13,564 nt of DNA from assembly GCA_031288885.1 (NCBI GenBank), contig JAITQP010000247.1:1-13564 (forward strand). Reading direction: 5' to 3'. Shown here in pieces: positions 1 to 6,433 of the stretch. The position numbers and the translations under genes were made by a program. Numbering within the stretch: position 1 is the first letter of the stretch; each line of letters opens with the position of its first letter. The DNA is from Prevotellaceae bacterium. GTDB taxonomy: Bacteria > Bacteroidota > Bacteroidia > Bacteroidales > UBA932. Under the pieces are notes generated by a model. It was not told the origin of the DNA. It ran no database searches and worked only from the letters and a program-made list of their open reading frames with translations.

Positions 1-1
1 A

Positions 2-35
2 TTTTACCATGTAATATATTTTGTTTTTACCATGT
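2..35. repeat. Short direct repeat before uvrC
   Basis: The 11-mer TTTTACCATGT occurs at 2-12 and again at 25-35, and the second copy contains the uvrC start codon (ATG at 32). The first copy holds an ATG followed directly by TAA, so it cannot start a protein. Only 31 bases lie upstream of uvrC in this window. No full TAnnTTTG promoter box is visible in them, although TATATTTTG at 15-23 is one base off in spacing. The repeat may be chance in AT-rich DNA. Confidence 0.4.
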
Positions 36-1837
36 TGTATTCTTCCGAAAGTTTAAAAAATACTGTTGATTCCTTGCCCGACCTCCCGGGGGTTTACCAA
101 TTTCTTGACGGGTTGGGGACGGTAATTTATGTGGGTAAGGCTAAAAATCTTAAGAAGCGGGTTTCTTCCTATTTTTTTGAGGGTCGGCATACAAGCCGTA
201 AGGTGCAAGTGCTGGTTTCTAAAATTGTCAGCGTTAAGTTCCTTGTTGTTTCTACAGAGGCGGAGGCGTTTCTGCTGGAGAATGTTTGCATCAAGCAACA
301 TCAACCTCGCTACAACATCAACCTAAAGGATGACAAAACCTATCCGAGCATTTGTATTAAGAATGAAAATTTTCCAAGAGTTTTTTCTACAAGAAATATT
401 GTTAAGGATGGCTCTAAGTATTTTGGTCCCTATCCCTCTGTGCAGACGGTGCATGTTTTGTTAGACCTTATCCGTGAACTTTACCCACTTAGAACATGCC
501 ATTTGAAGTTAGACTCTTTGGATATTGCGTCAAAAAAGTTCAATGCCTGTCTTGAGTTTCAAATGGGTAATTGCAAGGCGCCCTGTATTAGCAACCAAAG
601 TGTTGAGGAGTATGATGAAAATATTGCTATGATTACATCTATTCTTAAAGGCGACCTTTCTACCGTGAAGAGCGCTGTGAAGAAGCAAATGCAGAACGCC
701 TCCGCAGAGCTGCGCTTTGAAGAGGCTAACGAGCTGAAGGAAAAACTTTCTTTACTATCTGATTTTCAGAGTAAGTCCACTGTGCTTACCTCTAGCGGCA
801 ATGTTGACGTGTTTTGCTTGATTAAGGAGGGTACGCTTGCTTATAGCAACTTTATTCGAGTGTCGGAGGGCGCGGTTATTTATACCCATACTATAGAGTT
901 TGCCAGCCCGCTTGATGATGAAATGGAAGATATGCTTTCCTTTGCCATTGCTGAGCTGAAGGAAATTGTCGGGGAGTTGAACAAAGAGTTGATAGTGCCT
1001 TTCCTTCCTGAGGTTGAGTTTGAGGGCGTCACATTTACCGTTCCGCAGCGCGGTGATAAGCTGAAGTTGCTGAACTTATCCGAGCATAACTGTAGGGTGT
1101 ACATTGCCCACCGCATAGAGCAGGTGGAAAAGTTAGATCCGGATATTGCCATGGAACAGCGACTTATTAGCGTTAAGCAAGATTTACATTTAACAGAGTT
1201 GCCCTATCACATTGAGTGCTTTGATAATTCTAATACGCAGGGAACAAATCCTGTGGCAGCATGCGTTGTTTTTAAAAATGGGAAGCCCAGCAAAAAAGAT
1301 TATCGTCACTTCTTGATAAAATCGGTAAGTTCTTCCAACGATTTTGCGTCAATGGAGGAAGTCATTTATCGTCGCTACCGTCGCTTGCTGGACGAGGGCG
1401 AAGAGTTGCCTCAGCTCATTGTAGTCGATGGCGGTAAGGGGCAGCTTAGCTCAGCAATCAATTCTCTGGAGAAGTTGGATTTAATGGGGAAGATCAGCAT
1501 TGTTGGGTTAGCTAAGCGTCTTGAGGAGATCTTTCTCCCCAACGACCCAACACCTTTGTTCTTGAACAAAAATTCTTTTTCGCTTAGGCTCCTAATGCAC
1601 CTGCGGGACGAAGCGCATCGATTTGGAATAACGTTTCATAGGAAACGGCGCTCGTCAAAAATGCTGCTTCACGAGCTCAACCACGTTTCCGGCGTAGGGG
1701 AAACGTCTGTGGAAAAATTACTCGCTAAGTACAAAACAATATCCCGAATTAGAGAGGCTGGTTATGAGGATGTTGCGCAGCTAATCGGGGCTCGCTCTGC
1801 AAATGCCTTGCTTGAGTCAGGGTTTTTTGCATTATAA
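32..1837 (+). CDS. uvrC: Excinuclease ABC subunit C (UvrC)
   Basis: UvrC is the dual-incision nuclease of nucleotide excision repair: UvrB hands it the damaged DNA and it cuts on both sides of the lesion. The 601 residues match the usual family length. The N-terminal GIY-YIG nuclease is visible as GVY (20-22) and IYVGK (32-36), with R43 and E83 at the expected catalytic and metal positions. Four cysteines (156, 173, 181, 185) fit the iron-sulfur ligands reported for UvrC. The UVR motif that contacts UvrB lies near 225-243. The RNase H-like nuclease that makes the 5' cut shows DNS at 398-400, VDGGKGQL at 465-472 and the EAHRFGITFHR block at 527-537. A helix-hairpin-helix region (about 547-601) ends the protein. 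ATG at 32 is the only in-frame start visible, though the frame stays open to the window edge. The N-terminal length fits the family. Confidence 0.97.
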   Translation: MLYSSESLKNTVDSLPDLPGVYQFLDGLGTVIYVGKAKNLKKRVSSYFFEGRHTSRKVQVLVSKIVSVKFLVVSTEAEAFLLENVCIKQHQPRYNINLKDDKTYPSICIKNENFPRVFSTRNIVKDGSKYFGPYPSVQTVHVLLDLIRELYPLRTCHLKLDSLDIASKKFNACLEFQMGNCKAPCISNQSVEEYDENIAMITSILKGDLSTVKSAVKKQMQNASAELRFEEANELKEKLSLLSDFQSKSTVLTSSGNVDVFCLIKEGTLAYSNFIRVSEGAVIYTHTIEFASPLDDEMEDMLSFAIAELKEIVGELNKELIVPFLPEVEFEGVTFTVPQRGDKLKLLNLSEHNCRVYIAHRIEQVEKLDPDIAMEQRLISVKQDLHLTELPYHIECFDNSNTQGTNPVAACVVFKNGKPSKKDYRHFLIKSVSSSNDFASMEEVIYRRYRRLLDEGEELPQLIVVDGGKGQLSSAINSLEKLDLMGKISIVGLAKRLEEIFLPNDPTPLFLNKNSFSLRLLMHLRDEAHRFGITFHRKRRSSKMLLHELNHVSGVGETSVEKLLAKYKTISRIREAGYEDVAQLIGARSANALLESGFFAL

Positions 1838-1860
1838 TGCATAATTATTTATTACCTTTG
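1826..1860 (+). promoter_or_regulatory. Putative Bacteroidota-type promoter for the DUF4271-hemD block
   Basis: TACCTTTG at 1853-1860 matches the Bacteroidota sigma-ABfr -7 consensus TAnnTTTG exactly. A TTTG at 1826-1829, inside the last codons of uvrC, could be the -33 element; the gap of 23 bases is at the long end of the accepted range. Transcription would begin a few bases after 1860, leaving a very short leader before the ATG at 1881. This is a motif match only. Confidence 0.45.
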
Positions 1861-1880
1861 CATTTTTATTTACCGGTATT

Positions 1881-2681
1881 ATGCTTGATTCCGTGAAAAA
1901 TAGCGCCCACTTGTTGCCCCTGTTGGACTCCATGGAGGTACAACCGGAAAAAGTTTATGGCGCTGAAACGCAGCTAATAGCCTCTTCCTCCGTCGAGAAA
2001 GGTCTTAAGGGCATTGGACAACCCCGTCCGAATGTTGTTTTTTTCGACCTTAGATTTTCGTTGTCGTTATTTTTGCTGCTGTTTTTATCGGGTTTTTTTA
2101 TTTTTTTTCGCAGAAATTTATCGAACTTTTGGACGCTTCTGCTGGATTTCAGAAAGTTCTGGAATTATAGACGGGCGCAGAGCTGGAACAATTTTTTGTT
2201 TTTCCTCTTTCTTTTCTTGTTTTCAGTTTCGTCTTTGTCGCTCTTCTTTGCCGAAGTTCTTCACAACTTCTTCCCTGTACTTACTGAAACAATGTCCTTT
2301 GGATCTTTGTTTGTTACGACTTGCGGTGCAATGTCCGGTTTCCTCTTGCTGCGGTTTTTCGTTAACTGGCTTATAGGTGTGGTTTCTAATGAAAAGCAGC
2401 TGTTGTCCGATATTATATACTCCCAGCTGCTGTTTTTTACTGCCATGGGGTTTGCCATAACGCCGCTTATTTTAGTAAAAAACTTTTGCATCGACGCTTT
2501 TGCCGGAAGTATTTTTATGTTGCTATACGTTTTGCTGTTACTGATATTTGTCATGTATTTTTTTAGAACGATAAGACTTTTTATACAAGAAAATAATTCC
2601 ATTTTCTTTTGGATTTTGTACTTTTGCACCGTTGAAATTTTACCGATAATAGCTGCTATAAAATTTTTAGGAGGAATTTAA
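1881..2681 (+). CDS. DUF4271 family integral membrane protein
   Basis: This 266-residue membrane protein has no known biochemical role. The N-terminal 50 or so residues are soluble. About six hydrophobic segments follow, at roughly 57-76, 103-124, 138-166, 178-199, 208-229 and 241-263, the first followed by a basic stretch (RR at 77-78, RKFWNYRR at 91-98) that would face the cytoplasm. The ending YFCTVEILP (247-255) is the signature I associate with DUF4271, a family largely confined to Bacteroidota and usually found just before hemD, as it is here. The gap to hemD is 10 bases. The start at 1881 follows a promoter-like box; no Shine-Dalgarno sequence precedes it, which is common in this phylum. 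Phe and Leu richness makes the gene T-rich (19 G+C in the 60 bases 2041-2100). The family call rests on the C-terminal motif and the neighbours. Confidence 0.85.
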   Translation: MLDSVKNSAHLLPLLDSMEVQPEKVYGAETQLIASSSVEKGLKGIGQPRPNVVFFDLRFSLSLFLLLFLSGFFIFFRRNLSNFWTLLLDFRKFWNYRRAQSWNNFLFFLFLFLFSVSSLSLFFAEVLHNFFPVLTETMSFGSLFVTTCGAMSGFLLLRFFVNWLIGVVSNEKQLLSDIIYSQLLFFTAMGFAITPLILVKNFCIDAFAGSIFMLLYVLLLLIFVMYFFRTIRLFIQENNSIFFWILYFCTVEILPIIAAIKFLGGI

Positions 2682-2688
2682 AAAAGGA
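2669..2688 (+). promoter_or_regulatory. Two ribosome-binding-like sites before hemD
   Basis: AGGAGGA at 2669-2675 is a full Shine-Dalgarno core, but it sits 17 bases before the hemD ATG at 2692 and encodes the Gly-Gly near the end of the DUF4271 protein. A second, weaker AAGGA (2684-2688) lies 3 bases before that ATG. No ATG, GTG or TTG lies at normal distance from the first site, so the ATG at 2692 remains the best start. Confidence 0.4.
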
Positions 2689-2691
2689 AAT

Positions 2692-4053
2692 ATGTCTATA
2701 AAAATCAAGAAGATACTAATATCGCAACCGGAGCCGACGAGTGAAAAATCTCCCTACTCCGAATTGGCCGAAAAGTATGGCTTAAAGTTCGATTTTCATC
2801 AATTTATCCAAGTTGAAGGGGTTTCTGCAAAGGAGTTCCGCAACCAGCGTATCAACATATTGGATCACTTTGCCGTTGTTTTTACCAGCAAAACAGGTGT
2901 TGACAATTTTTTTCGGATAGCGGAAGAGTTTAAAGTTCCCATTCCCGAAACGATGAAGTATTTTTGTATTTCAGATTCGGTGGCATTTTATCTTCAAAAG
3001 TATATTATTTACCGAAAGCGGAAAATATTTTATGCTGCAACGGGGCTTTTTAAAGATCTCATTACAATTATGTCAAAGCAGAGGCCTGATGGAGGGCGCT
3101 TTTTGCTTGTGCTTTCCGACGTGTATAAAGCCGAAATCCCGCAGCTGATGGATAAGTCAAAGTTCAAATACACAAAGGGGATTTTTTATAAAACGGTTAG
3201 CAGAAACCTTTCCAACATTGATATAAAATCGTACGATGTGTTGGCGTTCTTTAGCCCGCAGGGAATAAAATCCTTGTTTTATAACTTCCCGAATTTTAAG
3301 CAAAATAAGACAATCATTGCAGCTTTTGGTCCAACTACGGCCAAAGCTATAAAAGATGCCGGACTTACGCTTAACATTCCGGTTCCAACCCCTGAAGCAT
3401 TGTCTATGCCCTCTGCGCTGGAACTTTACATAAAGCAGCAATCCAAATCGGCTAAGGACGTTAAAGTTGAAAAGGTTGACAAGCAAGCAAAGAAAGCGGT
3501 TGAGGTGGAAAAAGAGCCCATCAAATTGCCGGAGCAACCTGCAAAAAAATCGGCTGATATGAAGGTGGTTATTAAGCCGGCAGTAAAACCTGCGGCCAAA
3601 GCTACAAAATCAACAGCAAAACCTGATGCAAAACTTGTAAAATCTGTGGCCAAAGCTACAAAGTCAACGCCAAAGCCTGTAAAATCACCGGTAAAGCCAG
3701 CTAAACCAGCGCCAAAGTCGTCTGCAAAGCCCGCTAAGGCTGTGGCAAAGTCTGCGACAAAGTCCACAAAACCAGCAACAAAGGTTGTGAAAACAGCGGT
3801 AAAGCCTGCAAAACCTGCAGTAAAGACCACAAAATCAGCGACAAAATCAGCAAAACCAGCAACAAAGGTTGTTAAGCCAGCGGCAAAACCTGCAAAGCCC
3901 GTGACAAAGTCAGCAACAAAACCTGCAAAACCCGCAGCAAAATCTGCAAAGTCGGTGGCAAAATCTGCAAAGCCGGTGGCAAAACCGAATAAGTCCAAAC
4001 CTGCAAAGCCCGCTGTAAAGTCTGCTAAGTCAGCGAAAAAGTCCGCAAAGTAG
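2692..4053 (+). CDS. hemD: Uroporphyrinogen-III synthase with a long basic histone-H1-like tail
   Basis: Residues 1 to about 248 are a complete Bacteroidota-type HemD, the enzyme that cyclises hydroxymethylbilane to uroporphyrinogen III for tetrapyrroles. Recognisable blocks are KKILISQPEPTSEKSPY (6-22), VEGVSAKEFR (41-50), VVFTSKTGVDNFF (62-74), ETMKYFCISDSVAFYLQKYI (86-105), FFSPQGIKSL (186-195) and AAFGPTTAKAI (210-220). From about 249 to 453 the protein is a low-complexity tail of KPA, KSA and KPV units. Residues 313-453 contain 42 Lys in 141, no Arg, no acidic and no aromatic residue. The tail raises the length from the usual 250 or so to 453. DUF4271 lies 10 bases upstream and rnpA 86 bases downstream. 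The HemD assignment rests on sequence pattern; synthases of this family diverge widely, and I see no other haem gene in the window. The tail may bind nucleic acid or polyanions, which is inference. Confidence 0.88.
   Translation: MSIKIKKILISQPEPTSEKSPYSELAEKYGLKFDFHQFIQVEGVSAKEFRNQRINILDHFAVVFTSKTGVDNFFRIAEEFKVPIPETMKYFCISDSVAFYLQKYIIYRKRKIFYAATGLFKDLITIMSKQRPDGGRFLLVLSDVYKAEIPQLMDKSKFKYTKGIFYKTVSRNLSNIDIKSYDVLAFFSPQGIKSLFYNFPNFKQNKTIIAAFGPTTAKAIKDAGLTLNIPVPTPEALSMPSALELYIKQQSKSAKDVKVEKVDKQAKKAVEVEKEPIKLPEQPAKKSADMKVVIKPAVKPAAKATKSTAKPDAKLVKSVAKATKSTPKPVKSPVKPAKPAPKSSAKPAKAVAKSATKSTKPATKVVKTAVKPAKPAVKTTKSATKSAKPATKVVKPAAKPAKPVTKSATKPAKPAAKSAKSVAKSAKPVAKPNKSKPAKPAVKSAKSAKKSAK
3436..4050 (+). 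repeat. Low-complexity region encoding the Lys/Ala/Pro-rich tail of HemD
   Basis: About 615 bases encode short degenerate units such as KPAKP, KSAK, KPATK and KSATK, with Lys every two to four residues. Acidic residues occur only in the first third (up to residue 312). Codons for the same residue vary (AAA/AAG; GCA, GCC, GCG, GCT), so selection on the protein has kept the pattern rather than simple slippage of one DNA unit. The antisense strand is also open here because of this composition, and it is not a gene. Confidence 0.9.
3767..3872 (+). repeat. Direct repeat pair, 84 bases apart, inside the hemD tail
   Basis: A 22-base string (CAAAACCAGCAACAAAGGTT followed by GT) occurs identically at 3767-3788 and 3851-3872. 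The offset of 84 bases equals 28 codons, and both copies encode KPATKVV (residues 360 and 388 onward). A second pair, GGCCAAAGCTACAAA at 3594-3608 and 3648-3662, is offset by 54 bases (18 codons). Whole-codon offsets point to in-frame duplication as the way the tail grew. Confidence 0.85.
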
Positions 4054-4139
4054 GTAGCAAAGGTTTAAGCGTTGGTTGGAAGATCTGAAAGATAAATATG
4101 GTTTCTCAATGAAACTCAAAAGTATGATTACCTTAAACG

Positions 4140-4505
4140 ATGAAAAATAGCCTTTCCGCTACTGAGTTTTCAGCTGTCTTTGCCAAGGGAAATGCAACGG
4201 TTTCTTTTCCTGTTAAGATGATAGCCTACGTGCAGCCGTCAGTGGAAAATACAACTATGGTAAAAACGGCATTTGCCGTGCCCAAACGGATGATTAAAAA
4301 GGCAACCGCACGAAACCGGATAAAAAGACAGCTGCGTGCTGCTTTTCAAAGGCAGGAAAATGTTTTACGTGAAACATTTTTGTCTAAGCCTAACGCTTAT
4401 AATCTCATTTTTATGTATTGCGACAGCAAAAAAGATGTTGCATTTGATGCCCTCGAAAAATCTATTTATGAAAATGTTAAAACATTGGGTAGTAATATTG
4501 AATAG
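4140..4505 (+). CDS. rnpA: Ribonuclease P protein component (RnpA)
   Basis: RnpA is the small basic protein that binds the RNase P RNA and helps it recognise the 5' leader of precursor tRNAs. The 121 residues have the expected layout: a helical start ([12 protein letters not shown], 6-17), a beta-strand region, and the diagnostic block [20 protein letters not shown] (46-65), whose RNR at 58-60 is the signature of the family. The N-terminus is slightly short compared with relatives, but TAA at 4134-4136 in the same frame excludes an earlier start. The 86 bases after hemD contain no clear promoter and only a small GTTTC/GAAAC hairpin at 4101-4115. The 3' end overlaps yidD. The RNase P RNA gene is not in the window, nor is rpmH, the usual partner of rnpA in other phyla. 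Confidence 0.93.
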   Translation: MKNSLSATEFSAVFAKGNATVSFPVKMIAYVQPSVENTTMVKTAFAVPKRMIKKATARNRIKRQLRAAFQRQENVLRETFLSKPNAYNLIFMYCDSKKDVAFDALEKSIYENVKTLGSNIE

Positions 4506-4767
4506 ATGTTTATCTCAACCGTTCATTTTGTTATTGAAAGGTTATAAGCGTTTTGTTTCCCCAATTTTCCCTCCCGCATGTCGCTATACGCCCACCTGTT
4601 CGGAGTATGCAGTTGAGGCTTTTCAGAAGCATGGACTTTTTGCGGGATTTTTTTTGACGGTCAAGCGTCTTTTGTCCTGCAACCCTTGGGGCGGAAGCGG
4701 GTATGACCCTGTGCCGGATAAACTTTGTAAACCAAAAAACAGTAAATACCATGCGCACTATCGGTAA
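4474..4767 (+). CDS. yidD: Membrane protein insertion efficiency factor YidD
   Basis: YidD is a small peripheral inner-membrane protein that assists insertion of proteins by YidC. From ATG 4474 it has 97 residues. The family block is intact: an amphipathic N-terminus ([12 protein letters not shown], 19-30), [14 protein letters not shown] (33-46), KHG (52-54), VKRLLSC (63-69) and [12 protein letters not shown] (70-81). The starts 4468 and 4474 are both in frame and both lie inside rnpA, giving an overlap of 38 or 32 bases. ATG 4474 gives an N-terminus nearer to family length. The ATG at 4506, right after the rnpA stop, is in another frame and cannot be used; a TTG at 4498 is a weaker alternative. 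The overlap suggests translation coupled to rnpA. The 3' end overlaps the protease gene by 17 bases. Confidence 0.9.
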   Translation: MLKHWVVILNRCLSQPFILLLKGYKRFVSPIFPPACRYTPTCSEYAVEAFQKHGLFAGFFLTVKRLLSCNPWGGSGYDPVPDKLCKPKNSKYHAHYR

Positions 4768-6412
4768 AAAAATAGCGCTTGTTACGCTAATCTGCTTATG
4801 TACAACACCTTTGTTTGCTCAATCGGCGTCTTTTCGGCTGGCAAAAAATATAGACGTATTTTTTTCTATACTGCAAGAACTTGATTTGTACTACGTTGAT
4901 ACGGTTAACCACGACTTGATGATAACCAATGCTATCAACGACATGCTTGAATCGCTTGATCCTTACACGGTTTTCATTCCAGAATCGGAGGTGAGCGATT
5001 TTGATTTTACTACCACAGGGCAGTATGGCGGAATAGGCGCGCTTATCCGCAAGCGCGACAACAGCCGGATAGAAATAGTGGAGCCGTATGAGGGATTTCC
5101 TGCCGACAAGGCGGGCATAAAAGCCGGCGATGTTGTGCTGGCTGTGGACGGCGTAAATGTGAACAGCAAAAACGTATCTGATGTTAGCGCGTCGCTTAAG
5201 GGAGAGAAGGCAACCGACTTGACATTGAAAATGTTAAAGCTGCGCACAAAAGATACGGTGGACGTGACGCTAAAGCGCGCACAAATTCAGCTGCCAAGCG
5301 TGCCGTACTCCGCTGTTCTTGAGGGTGGGGTGGGCTATATCTATTTTTCCACTTTTACCAAAGATTGCTTTGATGAAGTTAAAAACGTTGTCAATCAACT
5401 TAAAATAGATGGCGCAACGAGCCTTATTTTCGACTTGCGTAGCAATACCGGAGGTTTGCTGGACGAGGCGGTGAAAATCGTTAACCTTTTTGTTCCCAAA
5501 GGGCAAGAGGTGGTGAACGTGCGCGGCAGGGTAGGGCGTCCGATAAAATATAAAACCGAAAGCCAGCCGTTGGATGTGAATATTCCGCTGGTGGTGCTCA
5601 TCAACAGCTTGTCCGCGTCGTCGTCGGAGATTGTGGCGGGAGCGTTGCAGGATTTGGACAGGGCGGTAGTCGTTGGTCAGCGCAGCTACGGCAAGGGGTT
5701 GGTGCAAAGCGTTAGGCCATTGCCATTCAATGAAAAGTTGAAAATAACCACTGCAAAATACTATACGCCAAGCGGCAGATGTGTACAGGCAATCGACTAT
5801 ACTCACCGTAATCCGGATGGGAGCGTAGGGAAAATTCCCGATTCTTTGGTGCACAAATTTACCACCCGCGCGGGACGCACCGTTTTTGACGGAGGAGGCG
5901 TAACGCCGGATGAAGCGTTGCCGTCAGCCGCATCGCCCCAAATTCTGCAACGCCTGTACGAAAAAAATCTGCTCTTTGACTTTGCAAGCCGCTTTTACGT
6001 GGAAAATGATACGATAGAAATTCCTTCAAAGTTCAAGTTAAAGGACGATGACTACCAGAAATTTATAGAATTTGTCAAGGAGGCAGGATTTACCTACGAA
6101 ACGTCGTCTTCACATGCGCTGAACGTGATGATTGCCTCTTTGAAGAGAGAAAAATACTACGAAGATTTGGAAAATGATTTGCAAGCCTTGTCCGAAAAAA
6201 TAACCCCAAACGTGGAAAAAGATTTGCTGCGCTTCAAAGGCGATATTGTCAACCTTTTGGAGGCAGAAATCGTTTTTCGCTACTACTACCAAAGAGGTCG
6301 CATGGAGATTAGCACCGCCTACGATGCTGAGGTGCTGCGCGCCAAGGAAATTTTGCTCAACAGAGAGCTGTATAAATCTTTTTTGAAACCTCCGGTTACA
6401 GCAAGCAAGTAA
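4751..6412 (+). CDS. Secreted S41 C-terminal processing protease with PDZ domain
   Basis: This is a CtpA/Prc-type serine protease that would act in the periplasm on protein C-termini. From ATG 4751 it has 553 residues. The start was chosen because it begins a signal peptide: RTIGKK (2-7), a hydrophobic core (8-21) and FAQ near 22-24, with cleavage likely after Ala 23. An earlier ATG at 4703 would place 16 hydrophilic residues in front. A PDZ domain spans about 85-170. The protease core includes [11 protein letters not shown] (193-203) and FDLRSNTGG (227-235). The Ser-Lys dyad is Ser290 in SLSASSSEI and Lys315 in RSYGKGLVQ; their separation of 25 residues matches E. coli Prc. The last 140 or so residues form a charged helical extension seen in Bacteroidota members. 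It overlaps yidD by 17 bases and lies 21 bases before the acyltransferase gene, consistent with one transcript. The substrate is unknown. Confidence 0.93.
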   Translation: MRTIGKKIALVTLICLCTTPLFAQSASFRLAKNIDVFFSILQELDLYYVDTVNHDLMITNAINDMLESLDPYTVFIPESEVSDFDFTTTGQYGGIGALIRKRDNSRIEIVEPYEGFPADKAGIKAGDVVLAVDGVNVNSKNVSDVSASLKGEKATDLTLKMLKLRTKDTVDVTLKRAQIQLPSVPYSAVLEGGVGYIYFSTFTKDCFDEVKNVVNQLKIDGATSLIFDLRSNTGGLLDEAVKIVNLFVPKGQEVVNVRGRVGRPIKYKTESQPLDVNIPLVVLINSLSASSSEIVAGALQDLDRAVVVGQRSYGKGLVQSVRPLPFNEKLKITTAKYYTPSGRCVQAIDYTHRNPDGSVGKIPDSLVHKFTTRAGRTVFDGGGVTPDEALPSAASPQILQRLYEKNLLFDFASRFYVENDTIEIPSKFKLKDDDYQKFIEFVKEAGFTYETSSSHALNVMIASLKREKYYEDLENDLQALSEKITPNVEKDLLRFKGDIVNLLEAEIVFRYYYQRGRMEISTAYDAEVLRAKEILLNRELYKSFLKPPVTASK

Positions 6413-6433
6413 GTATAAAGTGTAAATTTACAA

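Noticed and set aside
2619..2626. TACTTTTG, an exact TAnnTTTG match inside DUF4271, 65 bases before hemD
   Set aside because: No TTTG lies at -33 spacing, and the bases are set by the conserved Tyr-Phe-Cys codons of the protein family.
3426..3998. Long antisense open frame of 190 codons opposite the hemD tail, rich in Gly, Phe and Ala
   Set aside because: It is the mirror of the Lys/Ala/Pro repeats, whose codons contain no antisense stops. The predicted repeat protein has no family resemblance, and no start signals were seen.
4101..4139. Small GTTTC/GAAAC hairpin and a TACCTTAA promoter-like box before rnpA
   Set aside because: The stem is five base pairs with no T-run, the box differs from TAnnTTTG at two positions and would leave almost no leader, and no -33 element is placed correctly.
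4336..4473. Upstream extension of yidD to an ATG at 4336
   Set aside because: It lies wholly inside rnpA in another frame, adds 46 residues not found in YidD proteins, and the shorter starts give the normal length.
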